This document shows positions 8,743 through 15,807 of a stretch of DNA of 21,666 nucleotides, in pieces (the first letter of the stretch is position 1; each line of letters starts with the position of its first letter). The notes under the pieces were generated by a model that was not told the DNA's origin, did no database searches, and saw only the letters and a program-made list of their open reading frames with translations. A program made the position numbers and the translations under genes. The stretch is from JBFGCT01 sp041581055 (GTDB lineage: Bacteria; Actinomycetota; Acidimicrobiia; Acidimicrobiales; Ilumatobacteraceae): contig JBFGCT010000056.1 in NCBI GenBank assembly GCA_041581055.1, positions 1 to 21,666 of the forward strand. Direction: 5' to 3'.

Positions 8743-10038
8743 ATGGACCTCGACGCCGCGGTGTCCGAGGCCCGCGCGCGGTACGCCGCGGCCCGTCCGT
8801 GCAGCGCCTTGTTGGCGGATCGGGCCCGCCGAGTCCTGCCCGGGGGCAACACGCGCTCGGTGCTGCACTTCGAACCGTTCCCGTTCCGAGTGGCGCGCGC
8901 CGCCGGGCGGCATCTGTTCGACGCCGACGGCCTGCGGTACGTCGACCTGCTCGGCAACTACACCGCCGGCCTGCTCGGGCATTCGCCCGAGGCGGTGCTG
9001 AGGGCGGCGACGGGCGCCCTCGAGTCGGGTTGGTCGCTCGGGGCGGTGCACTCCGACGAGGTGCTGCTCGCCGAGTTGCTCGTCGAGCGCTTCCCCTCGA
9101 TCGAGCAGGTGCGCTTCACCAACTCGGGGACCGAGGCCAACCTGATGGCGCTCGCCCTGGCGACCCACACGACCGGCCGGCGCACGGTCGTCGTCTTCGA
9201 GCACGGCTACCACGGCGGCGTGCTCACGTTCGGGGCGACGCCGAGTCCGGTCGACGTGCCCCACGACTGGCTGCTGCTCCCGTACAACGACGTCGACGCG
9301 GTCACGGCGGCGTTCGCCCGGCGCGGCGACGAGATCGCGTGCGTGCTGGTCGAGCCGCTCCAGGGGTCGGGCGGCTGCATCCCCGGCGATCCCGCGTTCC
9401 TCGCCGCGCTGCGCGAGCGGTGCGACGCTAACCGCTCGCTCCTGATCTTCGACGAGGTGATGACGTCGCGGCTGTCGGCGGGCGGCGCGCAGGAGCTGCT
9501 CGGCATCTCCCCGGACATCACGACGCTGGGCAAGTACTTGGCCGGCGGGCTGACGTTCGGGGCGTTCGGGGGGTCGAGCGACCTGATGCGGGCATTCGAC
9601 CCGTTGCGTGGCGGCGCTCTCGGGCACGCCGGGACGTTCAACAACAACGTGGCCTCGATGGCGGCCGGGGTCGCCGCGCTGACCGAGGTGCTCACCCCCG
9701 GTGTGCTCGACGCCACCAACGCCCGCGGCGACGAGATGCGGGAGCGGCTGAACGTCGTCTTGCGCGACCGCGGGGTGCCGATGTGCGTGACCGGAGCGGG
9801 TTCGCTGATGAACGTCCACGGCGCCGCCGGGCCGGTCCGCTCGGTCGACGACCTACGAGATGCTGACGACCGGTTGAAGGAGCTGTTGTTCTTCGCCGCG
9901 CTCGACGCCGGGTACTACATCGCCCGGCGCGGGTTCATCGCGCTGAGCATCGAGATCACCGACGCCGACGTCGACGGATTCGTCGAGTGCGTGGACGACT
10001 GGGCTGGCGTCATCGGCCGCGCCGGCCGCGAGATGTGA
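8743..10038 (+). CDS. Class III PLP-dependent aminotransferase, glutamate-1-semialdehyde aminomutase-like
   Basis: This 431-residue enzyme belongs to the class III (subgroup II) aminotransferases. The PLP site is clear: NSGTEANLMAL for phosphate binding, YHGG, LIFDEVMTSR with Asp237 for the pyridine nitrogen, and TTLGKYLAGG with the Schiff-base Lys264. VLPGGNTRSV near the N-terminus and AGTFNNNVASMAA near 300 resemble HemL relatives. The family moves or transfers an amino group on amino acids or semialdehydes in the cytosol. I do not call it hemL: no tetrapyrrole gene is nearby, and many HemL-like paralogues have other substrates. The start is set by AGGAG at 8731. The gene follows the LPXTG protein with a 10-base gap and ends before a strong hairpin, so both may form one transcript. 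Why they are paired is unclear. Confidence 0.85.
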   Translation: MDLDAAVSEARARYAAARPCSALLADRARRVLPGGNTRSVLHFEPFPFRVARAAGRHLFDADGLRYVDLLGNYTAGLLGHSPEAVLRAATGALESGWSLGAVHSDEVLLAELLVERFPSIEQVRFTNSGTEANLMALALATHTTGRRTVVVFEHGYHGGVLTFGATPSPVDVPHDWLLLPYNDVDAVTAAFARRGDEIACVLVEPLQGSGGCIPGDPAFLAALRERCDANRSLLIFDEVMTSRLSAGGAQELLGISPDITTLGKYLAGGLTFGAFGGSSDLMRAFDPLRGGALGHAGTFNNNVASMAAGVAALTEVLTPGVLDATNARGDEMRERLNVVLRDRGVPMCVTGAGSLMNVHGAAGPVRSVDDLRDADDRLKELLFFAALDAGYYIARRGFIALSIEITDADVDGFVECVDDWAGVIGRAGREM

Positions 10039-10068
10039 CCCCGCGGGCCAACGCGACGCGCGGCATCG

Positions 10069-10113
10069 TCCGGTGAGAGGTGAGACCCGCAGGTGGTCTC
10101 ACCTCTCACCGGA
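10069..10113. terminator. Bidirectional terminator hairpin, 19-bp perfect stem
   Basis: TCCGGTGAGAGGTGAGACC (10069-10087) is perfectly complementary to 10095-10113, with a 7-base loop CGCAGGT. It lies 30 bases past the plus-strand stop (10038) and 27 bases past the minus-strand stop (10141), exactly between convergent genes. The stem itself is built from a direct repeat GGTGAGA.GGTGAGA. No U-tract is present on either strand. Confidence 0.85.
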
Positions 10114-10140
10114 GGCGGCACGGCGGCTGTTCGCGGGCGG

Positions 10141-11448
10141 TCAGCCGATGACGTTGTGGGCGGCGTCGGCGGTCGAGCGGAGGCGGGAGAACGCGCCCAT
10201 CTCGATCGGTAGGCCCCGGTGCGGCCCGGTGACGGCGATCGGCTGGCGGTCGTGGTCGTGCCCCGCCTCGACGGCCTCGATCAGCTCGGCCAGGCAATGG
10301 CCGATGATCGCCGCGTTCTTGAACTGGTTGCCGCTGGTGCCGATCGCGGTGAAGTACCCGGCGAGGTCGGTGCGGTCGATGATCGGCCGCCAGTCGTCGG
10401 AGACGTCGTACAGCCCGACCACGCCGCGCCGGACGTGGGGCTTCCCGAACTCGGGCAGCCGTCGGGCGAGGCGCAGTGTCTGGGCCTCCCACTCGTCCGG
10501 GTCGAGATCGACGTCGAGCTGGTCGGGGTCGTCGAGCCACACCAACGGATCGCAATCGGGCTCGGTGCTGCCGAAGATGATCCCGGCGTGCGCCTCGGGT
10601 TTGACATAGAGGCCGCTACCGAGGTCGCCGAGGACCGGCAGCGCGGTGAACCGAGCGTCGTCGGTCGCCGCATGGCCGACCTGCTGGCGAAGCGCCCTCG
10701 TCGCGACCCCGCCCGCGCCGGCGAGTCCGGCGAGCGCGTTGACGTGCGCGGAGTGCGGTCCGGCGGCGTTGACGAGCGTGCCGCACTCGAGCCGCTCGCC
10801 ACCGGCGATCGACACGGCGACAACGCGGCCGTCAGCGCTGTCGACGCCCTCGACCTCGGCCCGGAAGCGGAACTCGGCGCCGGCGGCGATCGCCGCGTCG
10901 GCCAGGTTCTGGGCGGCGAGCATCGGATCGGTGACGTACCCGGCGTCGGGGGTGAACAGCGCCCCCGCGATCCGGGCGGTCGGCTCGCGCCAGAACTCGG
11001 GGTCGGACGGGCGCCTCGGCGGGAACAGCGCGTCGGTGCCGATCGCCGGGTACCGCGCGGCGAGCTCGTCCGCGTCCCACCACTCGTACGGCACCCCGAC
11101 GGCGTCGAGCGACGGCCGCACCGAGGCGACGACGCCGGTCTCGTCGTCGAGGATCAACATGCCGCACTCGACGAAGCGCGGCAGCGGCGATGCCGCCGGG
11201 AGGCCGACGTGCTGGGCCCAGGCGCGCCAGTACCCGAGGCCCTCGTAGGCCAGTGTCGTGCCGGCGACCGTCGAGTAGGTGCAGCGCACGATCGCGCTCG
11301 ACGCGGCGGTCGACCCGTGCCCGGCGGCCGGGCCCTTGTCGAGCACGGTCACCGCCCGCCCCCGCCGGCTCAGCTCGAGCGCGATCGCCGCCCCGATCAC
11401 CCCGGCGCCCACGACCACAACCGTTTCGCTCCCCTCCATGACGCTCAT
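10141..11448 (-). CDS. FAD-dependent oxidoreductase of the DAO family
   Basis: This 435-residue protein starts with a Rossmann dinucleotide-binding fold: VVVVGAGVIGAAIALELSR (9-27, GxGxxG) and an acidic residue in VLDKG at the end of the second strand. The HGSTAASSAIVR segment and the C-terminal GYFTAIGTSGNQFKNA are typical of the D-amino acid oxidase / sarcosine oxidase / glycine oxidase group, which oxidise amines or amino acids and pass electrons to oxygen or an acceptor. The substrate cannot be read from sequence. It lies 43 bases downstream of azlD on the same strand, so it may be co-transcribed with the amino acid exporter, which would fit an amino-acid substrate. Starts at 11448 (MSVMEGSE) and 11439 (MEGSE) are both plausible; neither has a strong Shine-Dalgarno. 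Confidence 0.85.
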   Translation of the reverse strand: MSVMEGSETVVVVGAGVIGAAIALELSRRGRAVTVLDKGPAAGHGSTAASSAIVRCTYSTVAGTTLAYEGLGYWRAWAQHVGLPAASPLPRFVECGMLILDDETGVVASVRPSLDAVGVPYEWWDADELAARYPAIGTDALFPPRRPSDPEFWREPTARIAGALFTPDAGYVTDPMLAAQNLADAAIAAGAEFRFRAEVEGVDSADGRVVAVSIAGGERLECGTLVNAAGPHSAHVNALAGLAGAGGVATRALRQQVGHAATDDARFTALPVLGDLGSGLYVKPEAHAGIIFGSTEPDCDPLVWLDDPDQLDVDLDPDEWEAQTLRLARRLPEFGKPHVRRGVVGLYDVSDDWRPIIDRTDLAGYFTAIGTSGNQFKNAAIIGHCLAELIEAVEAGHDHDRQPIAVTGPHRGLPIEMGAFSRLRSTADAAHNVIG

Positions 11449-11468
11449 TCTGATCGTTACATCCGGTG

Positions 11469-11480
11469 TCTGGCGCCAGA
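11469..11480. promoter_or_regulatory. Short palindrome between azlD and the oxidoreductase
   Basis: TCTGGCGCCAGA is a perfect 12-bp palindrome, overlapped by the 8-bp palindrome CAGATCTG (11477-11484). It sits about 20 bases before the oxidoreductase start. It could be an operator half-site pair or chance in GC-rich DNA. Confidence 0.25.
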
Positions 11481-11491
11481 TCTGACGATTC

Positions 11492-11800
11492 TCAGGTGAG
11501 CAGGCGGACCAGGGCGGTTGCCGCCGACGCCACCACCACGACGACGACGAACGGGGCGCGGCGGAGGAGCGCCACCCCGGCGACGACCATGCCGACCAGG
11601 CGGGCGTCGATGACGATCGACTGCCCGTCGCCGGCCGTCGAGACGAGCGCCAGCGCGGCGAGCAGCGCCGCCGGCAGCAGGTCGACCGTCGACTGGAGCG
11701 CGGCCGGGAGCTCCCTGTCGCCGAGGACGACCGGACCGGCTGCCTTGAGGACGTAGCTGCCTGCGGCCAGCACGACGAGCACGATGACGGCGTCGCTCAT
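11492..11800 (-). CDS. azlD: AzlD-type branched-chain amino acid exporter subunit
   Basis: This 102-residue, very hydrophobic protein has about three to four membrane helices: AVIVLVVLAAGSYVLKAAG, LLPAALLAALALV, LVGMVVAGVALL and a Val-rich C-terminal helix. Its size, the TYxLKA-like segment (here SYVLKA), and its position directly after azlC identify it as AzlD, the small partner of AzlC (BrnE in Corynebacterium). Together they export branched-chain amino acids across the cytoplasmic membrane. Its ATG overlaps the azlC stop (ATGA at 11797-11800), so translation is coupled. A longer open frame upstream of 11800 is a shadow within azlC. Confidence 0.88.
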   Translation of the reverse strand: MSDAVIVLVVLAAGSYVLKAAGPVVLGDRELPAALQSTVDLLPAALLAALALVSTAGDGQSIVIDARLVGMVVAGVALLRRAPFVVVVVVASAATALVRLLT

Positions 11801-12525
11801 GGCGCGGCCCTGCGGCCCTCCGCCGCGCGGGCGATCAGGACCCCGCCCATCGCGGCCAGGATCGGCACGCCGGCCGGCGTGAACGGCACGAGCGCCAGCG
11901 CGATCAGCGCCCCCGCGATCGCCGCGGTCAGTTGCGGTCGACTCGACAGGCGCGGCCACAGCAGGGCGAGGAACACCGCCGGACCTGCGACGTCGAGGCC
12001 CAGGTCGTTGATCAGGTCGCCGGCGCCGGAGAACACGAGGTGCCCGGTGATCGTGGTCAGGTTCCACACGACGAACATGCCGAGCCCGGTCACAAGGAAT
12101 CCGTACCGCTGCCATCGAAGTTCGTGCTGCACCGAGCCGACGGCCGTCGACTCGTCGATCATCAGTTGCGACATCGCCGCCCGCTTCCACCAGACGCCCG
12201 CCAGCGCGGGTGCCATCACCACCCCGAACGCCAGTGATCGGACGTTGAGCAGCAGCCCGGCGATGACCGCCGCGGCGACCGAGCCGCCGTCGCCCAGGAT
12301 CTCGACCGCCGCGAACTGGGTGCTCCCGGAGAAGACGAGTACCGAGAACCCGATCGCCGTCAGCAGGGAGACGCCGGCGGTGGCGGCCGTCGCGCCGAAC
12401 ACGAGACCGAACGGCGCGACCGCGACGACGATCGCCGCCGCCTGGCGTTCAATCCGGCGCCGCGTGGCGGCATCGGCGCGCCCGGCGCCGCCCACGCCTT
12501 CGGCGGCCTCCAGCTCGTCGGACAT
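11797..12525 (-). CDS. azlC: AzlC-type branched-chain amino acid exporter, large subunit
   Basis: This 242-residue membrane protein has the AzlC/BrnF family features: APFGLVFGATAATAG in the first helix, LVFSGSTQFAAVEIL, and LLNVRSLAFG, with a hydrophobic second half ending AGVPILAAMGGVLIARA. The family works with AzlD to export leucine, isoleucine, valine or analogues. I chose ATG at 12525 (MSDELEAAEG), which gives the usual family length. A TTG at 12624 would add 33 polar residues reaching toward the divergent lipoprotein gene, and has no ribosome binding site. The gene leads an azlC-azlD-oxidoreductase group and is divergent from the lipoprotein/MFS operon, with 136 bases between. Confidence 0.9.
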   Translation of the reverse strand: MSDELEAAEGVGGAGRADAATRRRIERQAAAIVVAVAPFGLVFGATAATAGVSLLTAIGFSVLVFSGSTQFAAVEILGDGGSVAAAVIAGLLLNVRSLAFGVVMAPALAGVWWKRAAMSQLMIDESTAVGSVQHELRWQRYGFLVTGLGMFVVWNLTTITGHLVFSGAGDLINDLGLDVAGPAVFLALLWPRLSSRPQLTAAIAGALIALALVPFTPAGVPILAAMGGVLIARAAEGRRAAP

Positions 12526-12646
12526 CGAATCATTCAAGCGCTGGGCGAGGTCGTTCGGCGCGGTTCCGGGGGCTTGGGGACCCACCGGCTCGCGCGAGCC
12601 ACGGAATACCGCGCGGTCGGGCAAGGTTGTGATGGTGTTCGCCCTC

Positions 12647-12654
12647 AGGAAGGA
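12647..12654 (+). promoter_or_regulatory. Strong Shine-Dalgarno setting the lipoprotein start
   Basis: AGGAAGGA lies 7 bases before ATG at 12662. It selects this ATG over the in-frame ATG at 12632 and places the N-terminal arginines directly before the lipoprotein hydrophobic core. Confidence 0.75.
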
Positions 12655-12661
12655 TCGTCAG

Positions 12662-13393
12662 ATGCTCACCACCCGCCGACGCGTCGGGCTGGCCGCCATC
12701 GCCGCGGTGGCGTGCTTCGCGTCCGCATGCGGTGACGGCGCGGAGGCCGAGCCCAGCGGCCCGACGATCCCGGCGGATCCGATCGCCATCGTCGAGGCGT
12801 CGTCCGCCGCGATGGGCGACGTCACCAGCGTCCGGTTCGAGGTCGATCCCTCCGGGCAGCCGATCTACATCGACTCGTTCGAGTCGATCGCGCTCGAATC
12901 GCTCGTCGGCCGGTTCACCGTCCCTCGGTCGGCAGACGCCCTCCTCGGTGTCAAGGTCAACGGCTCGCTGAACACCGAGCTCGGGGCGATCGCCCTCGAC
13001 GACGAGGTGTGGCTCTCCAACCCGGTCACCGGCGAGTTCGAGCCGCTCCCGCCCGGCTACGACATCGATCCGTCGAAGTTCTTCGACCCTGAGAACGGGT
13101 GGCGGCCGTTGCTCGCCAACCTCGAGGATGTCGAGCTCGTCGGCGTCGAACGGCGGGGCGGACAGCGCTATCACGTGCGCGGCACGGCGCCGGCCGAGCA
13201 GGTCGACGTCATCACCGCCGGCCTGGTCCGCGACCAGGACGTCGACATCGACTTCTGGATCCAGCCGGTGACCGGGTTGGTCCACTCGGTGGAGTTCACG
13301 ACGACGCTCGACGGCGGGACGGTCGACTGGGTGCTCGAGCTGAGCGAGTTCGGTGAGACGTTCCAGATCACGCCGCCGCCGACCGGGAATTGA
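12662..13393 (+). CDS. LprG/LppX-family lipoprotein
   Basis: This 243-residue lipoprotein has a type II signal (TTRRRVGLAAIAAVACFASAC) with the likely acylated Cys at 23. The remainder matches the LppX/LprAFG (DUF1396) fold: a helix with IVEASSAAMGDVTSVRFEV, several long beta strands, and a closing VDWVLELSEFGETFQITPP. In mycobacteria LprG holds triacylated lipids in a hydrophobic pocket and works with the MFS exporter Rv1410c (P55). The same partner follows here with one base between stop and start, and the length is close to LprG. Expected location is the outer face of the cytoplasmic membrane. The family call rests on pattern plus gene order; the lipid cargo in this non-mycolate-looking organism is unknown. 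Confidence 0.8.
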   Translation: MLTTRRRVGLAAIAAVACFASACGDGAEAEPSGPTIPADPIAIVEASSAAMGDVTSVRFEVDPSGQPIYIDSFESIALESLVGRFTVPRSADALLGVKVNGSLNTELGAIALDDEVWLSNPVTGEFEPLPPGYDIDPSKFFDPENGWRPLLANLEDVELVGVERRGGQRYHVRGTAPAEQVDVITAGLVRDQDVDIDFWIQPVTGLVHSVEFTTTLDGGTVDWVLELSEFGETFQITPPPTGN

Positions 13394-13394
13394 C

Positions 13395-15806
13395 ATGAGC
13401 GGGGCGACGACCGATCTGAACGCGGGCGCGGCCGGAGTCCGCGGGCGCAGCCCGTCGCCGCGGGCGATCCTCTGGGCCGTCGGGTTCAGCGTGTTCGTCG
13501 CCGCCGACGATCTGACGGTCGTGTCGACGATGCTCCGGCCGATCATCGGCGACCTCGGCCTCGTGTTGCCCGACGGCCTCGACGACGCGGCGTGGGTGGT
13601 CAACGCCTACCTCATCGCGTTCATCGCGGTGATGCCGGTCGCCGGTCGGATCAGCGACGTGATCGGGCGGCGCCGGACGTTCGCCATCGCCTACCTCGTC
13701 TTCATCGTCGGCACGATCTGGATCCCGCTCTCCACCTCCCTTGGCCCGTTCCTCATGGGACGCGTGCTGACCGCCATCGGCGGTGGGGCGATGGTCCCGA
13801 TCGCGCTCGCCGTCGTCGGCGACGTCTACCCCGAGCGCGAGCGGGCGCGGGCGCTCGGCACGCTCGGCGCGATCGAGACGATGGGGTGGGTGTGGGGGCC
13901 GCTGTACGGGGCGATGCTCGTCAGGTTCCTGAGCTGGCGCTGGCAGTTCTGGCTCAACGTCCCGTTGGCGGTGGTCGGGCTCGCCGCGGTGTGGTGGGGG
14001 CTCGCCGAGCACGATCGGCCCGATCGCGACACGCGCGTCGACTGGCTCGGCGCGGGCCTGCTGACGACCGCCCTCGTCTCGTTGAACCTGGCCCTCCTCG
14101 GCAGCGCCGAGGTGCAGAGCGTGACGGGGCTCGACGAGCTGCGCGGCGGGTCGGGCCCTGACCTCCGATTGCTGTATCCAGTCGCGTTCGCCGCCGGTCT
14201 TGGCTTCGTGTGGCGGCAGCGCCGGTCGCGGCACCCGCTCGTCGATCGCGATCTGTTCGCCGGCCGCGGCGTCCGCGTCGCGCTGATCGTCAACTTCGTC
14301 GTCGGCGCCGCGCTGGTCATCGCGATGGTCGACGTGCCGCTGTTCGTCAACGCCGTCGAGGTCGATCTTGAGCGCTCGGCGGTCGTTGCCGGCTGGGTGC
14401 TGTCGGCGCTCACCGCGGCGATGGCGGTCATGTCGTACGTCGGCGGCCGGGTCACCGAGCGAACCTGGTACGGCCCGCCGGTCGTGCTCGGGCTGGCGGC
14501 TTCGACCGTCGCCTACGGCCTGATGGGCCTCACGTGGGCGGGCGACACGCCGTACCCGGTGCTCGCCGCGCAGCTCGCCCTGCTCGGGGCGGGGTTCGGG
14601 CTGACCGTGGCGCCGACGACGTCGGCCGTGGTCGATCACGCCGCGCCCGACAGCCGCGGCGCGGCGGCGGCGGTCGTGATGGTCGTCCGGCTGCTCGGGT
14701 TGAGCGTCGGGCTGTCCGCCCTCACCGCGTGGGGGCTGGCGCGGTTCAACCGACTGCGCGGCGACATCGAGCTCCCGCCCCTCACCGACCCGGGGTTCGA
14801 GGCCGCGCTGCGCTCGGCGTCGGCCGACCTCACCTCGCAAGCAATCGCCGAGACCTTCGCCGCGACCGCCGTCGTGGTGGCGCTCGGCCTGGCGATCTCC
14901 GTCGCGTTCCTGCGACGCCGTTCTGACCTACAGGAGGCCACCATGACCACCCACGACGACGATCACGTTCTCGGCGACGACGTTCTCGGCGACGGTGTCG
15001 CGCCCGACGATGGCGCGGCGGGCGACGGCGCGCCCGACGAGCTCGGCGACGACGACGCGGCGAGCCTCGCCGACACCGACCGGATGCCGGTGGTCCAGGC
15101 CGAGCCCCCGCCGGCGCCGGTCGAGCCCGCGCCGGTCGAGCCCGCGCCGGCCCCGCCGTCGTGGGTCGGTCGCCACGTCGGCGGGGTGCTGGTCGGGTTG
15201 GCGCTCGTCCTGCTGGCGACGCTCGGCGTGGTTCTCGTGCTGTTCAGCCGTCTCCAGGCCGTCGAGAACGACCTGGAGACGACGCGCGCCGACATGGAGC
15301 GGGTCGAGGCCGGCGCCGCCCTGTTCGCCTCGCAGGTCACCGGGTTCCAGGAGCAGCTCGGCGACCTCTCGCCGGCGATCTCGGCGGGCCTCGACGAGGC
15401 GATCACCGGCCTCGACACGTTCTCGACGTCGACCCTCGACTTCACGGTGAACATCGACGAGCAGGTCGACATCGACACCGAGGTCGTCCTCAATCGCACC
15501 ATCTCGGTGCCGATCAAGACGTCGATCCCGATCAACGAGTCGTTTGACACGACGATCACGATCGCCGGCCCGTTCGGGATCGACATTCCGCTCGACGTGA
15601 CCGTGCCGGTCGACATCGACGTGCCGGTCGACCTGGTCGTCGACATCCCGATCGACGAGACCGTCCCGATCCAGGCCTCCGTGCCGGTGAAGATCGACGT
15701 GCCGATCGGCGTCGACGTGGCCGACACGCAACTCGCCGCGCTCGCCGACTCCCTCGCCGTCGGCCTCCAGTCGTTCGCCGACATCATCGAAGGGCTGGGC
15801 GCGTGA
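13395..15806 (+). CDS. MFS exporter (P55/Rv1410c-like, DHA2) fused to an extra transmembrane and beta-repeat domain
   Basis: Residues 1-515 form a complete 14-helix-type MFS exporter: ADDLTVVSTMLRPI in helix 1, motif A as GRISDVIGRRR (84-94), and WRWQFWLNVPLAV as in DHA2 proteins. The length matches mycobacterial Rv1410c. The frame then continues without a stop: an acidic Asp-rich stretch (517-570), a VEPAP proline repeat, a transmembrane helix (about 597-617), a helical segment (LQAVENDLETTRADMERVEAG), and a beta-repeat (about 680-776) of units such as DVPVDL and SVPVKI. If the MFS C-terminus is cytoplasmic, this tail crosses the membrane and places the repeat outside, on the side of the lipoprotein. 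AGGAGG plus ATG at 14943 could also yield the 287-residue tail alone. It starts one base after the lipoprotein stop. The MFS call is firm; the tail has no family I recognise. Confidence 0.85.
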   Translation: MSGATTDLNAGAAGVRGRSPSPRAILWAVGFSVFVAADDLTVVSTMLRPIIGDLGLVLPDGLDDAAWVVNAYLIAFIAVMPVAGRISDVIGRRRTFAIAYLVFIVGTIWIPLSTSLGPFLMGRVLTAIGGGAMVPIALAVVGDVYPERERARALGTLGAIETMGWVWGPLYGAMLVRFLSWRWQFWLNVPLAVVGLAAVWWGLAEHDRPDRDTRVDWLGAGLLTTALVSLNLALLGSAEVQSVTGLDELRGGSGPDLRLLYPVAFAAGLGFVWRQRRSRHPLVDRDLFAGRGVRVALIVNFVVGAALVIAMVDVPLFVNAVEVDLERSAVVAGWVLSALTAAMAVMSYVGGRVTERTWYGPPVVLGLAASTVAYGLMGLTWAGDTPYPVLAAQLALLGAGFGLTVAPTTSAVVDHAAPDSRGAAAAVVMVVRLLGLSVGLSALTAWGLARFNRLRGDIELPPLTDPGFEAALRSASADLTSQAIAETFAATAVVVALGLAISVAFLRRRSDLQEATMTTHDDDHVLGDDVLGDGVAPDDGAAGDGAPDELGDDDAASLADTDRMPVVQAEPPPAPVEPAPVEPAPAPPSWVGRHVGGVLVGLALVLLATLGVVLVLFSRLQAVENDLETTRADMERVEAGAALFASQVTGFQEQLGDLSPAISAGLDEAITGLDTFSTSTLDFTVNIDEQVDIDTEVVLNRTISVPIKTSIPINESFDTTITIAGPFGIDIPLDVTVPVDIDVPVDLVVDIPIDETVPIQASVPVKIDVPIGVDVADTQLAALADSLAVGLQSFADIIEGLGA
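14932..14945 (+). promoter_or_regulatory. Internal ribosome binding site and in-frame ATG
   Basis: AGGAGG (14932-14937), a 5-base spacer and ATG at 14943 sit at the MFS/tail junction in the reading frame of the fusion. It is the closest match to the anti-Shine-Dalgarno consensus I saw in the window. It could start a separate 287-residue membrane protein. An out-of-frame TGA lies just upstream (in ttctgacc), as would be expected if two genes had merged. Confidence 0.55.
15595..15722 (+). repeat. Six-residue V-P repeat coding region in the exporter tail
   Basis: The protein reads as successive short units TVPVDI, DVPVDL, (VV)DIPIDE, TVPIQA, SVPVKI, DVPIGV. Earlier, looser units are SVPIKT and DIPLDV. 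Hydrophobic residues alternate with polar or acidic ones, as in a stacked beta structure. Confidence 0.7.
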
Positions 15807-15807
15807 C

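Noticed and set aside
5550..8957. Very long minus-strand open frame (over 1100 codons) opposite the surface protein
   Set aside because: Its translation is Arg/Gly/Asp-rich with no motif, while the plus strand has a signal peptide, modules and a sorting signal. Long antisense frames are usual in high-GC coding DNA.
8743..10038. Calling the aminotransferase hemL (tetrapyrrole synthesis)
   Set aside because: The PLP motifs are shared by many HemL-like paralogues, the neighbours are not tetrapyrrole genes, and no HemL-specific evidence was seen.
14970..15150. Short DNA repeats in the acidic/proline linker (VLGD and VEPAP units)
   Set aside because: Low-complexity linker; only two copies each, imperfect for VLGD, with no sign of more than a flexible tether.
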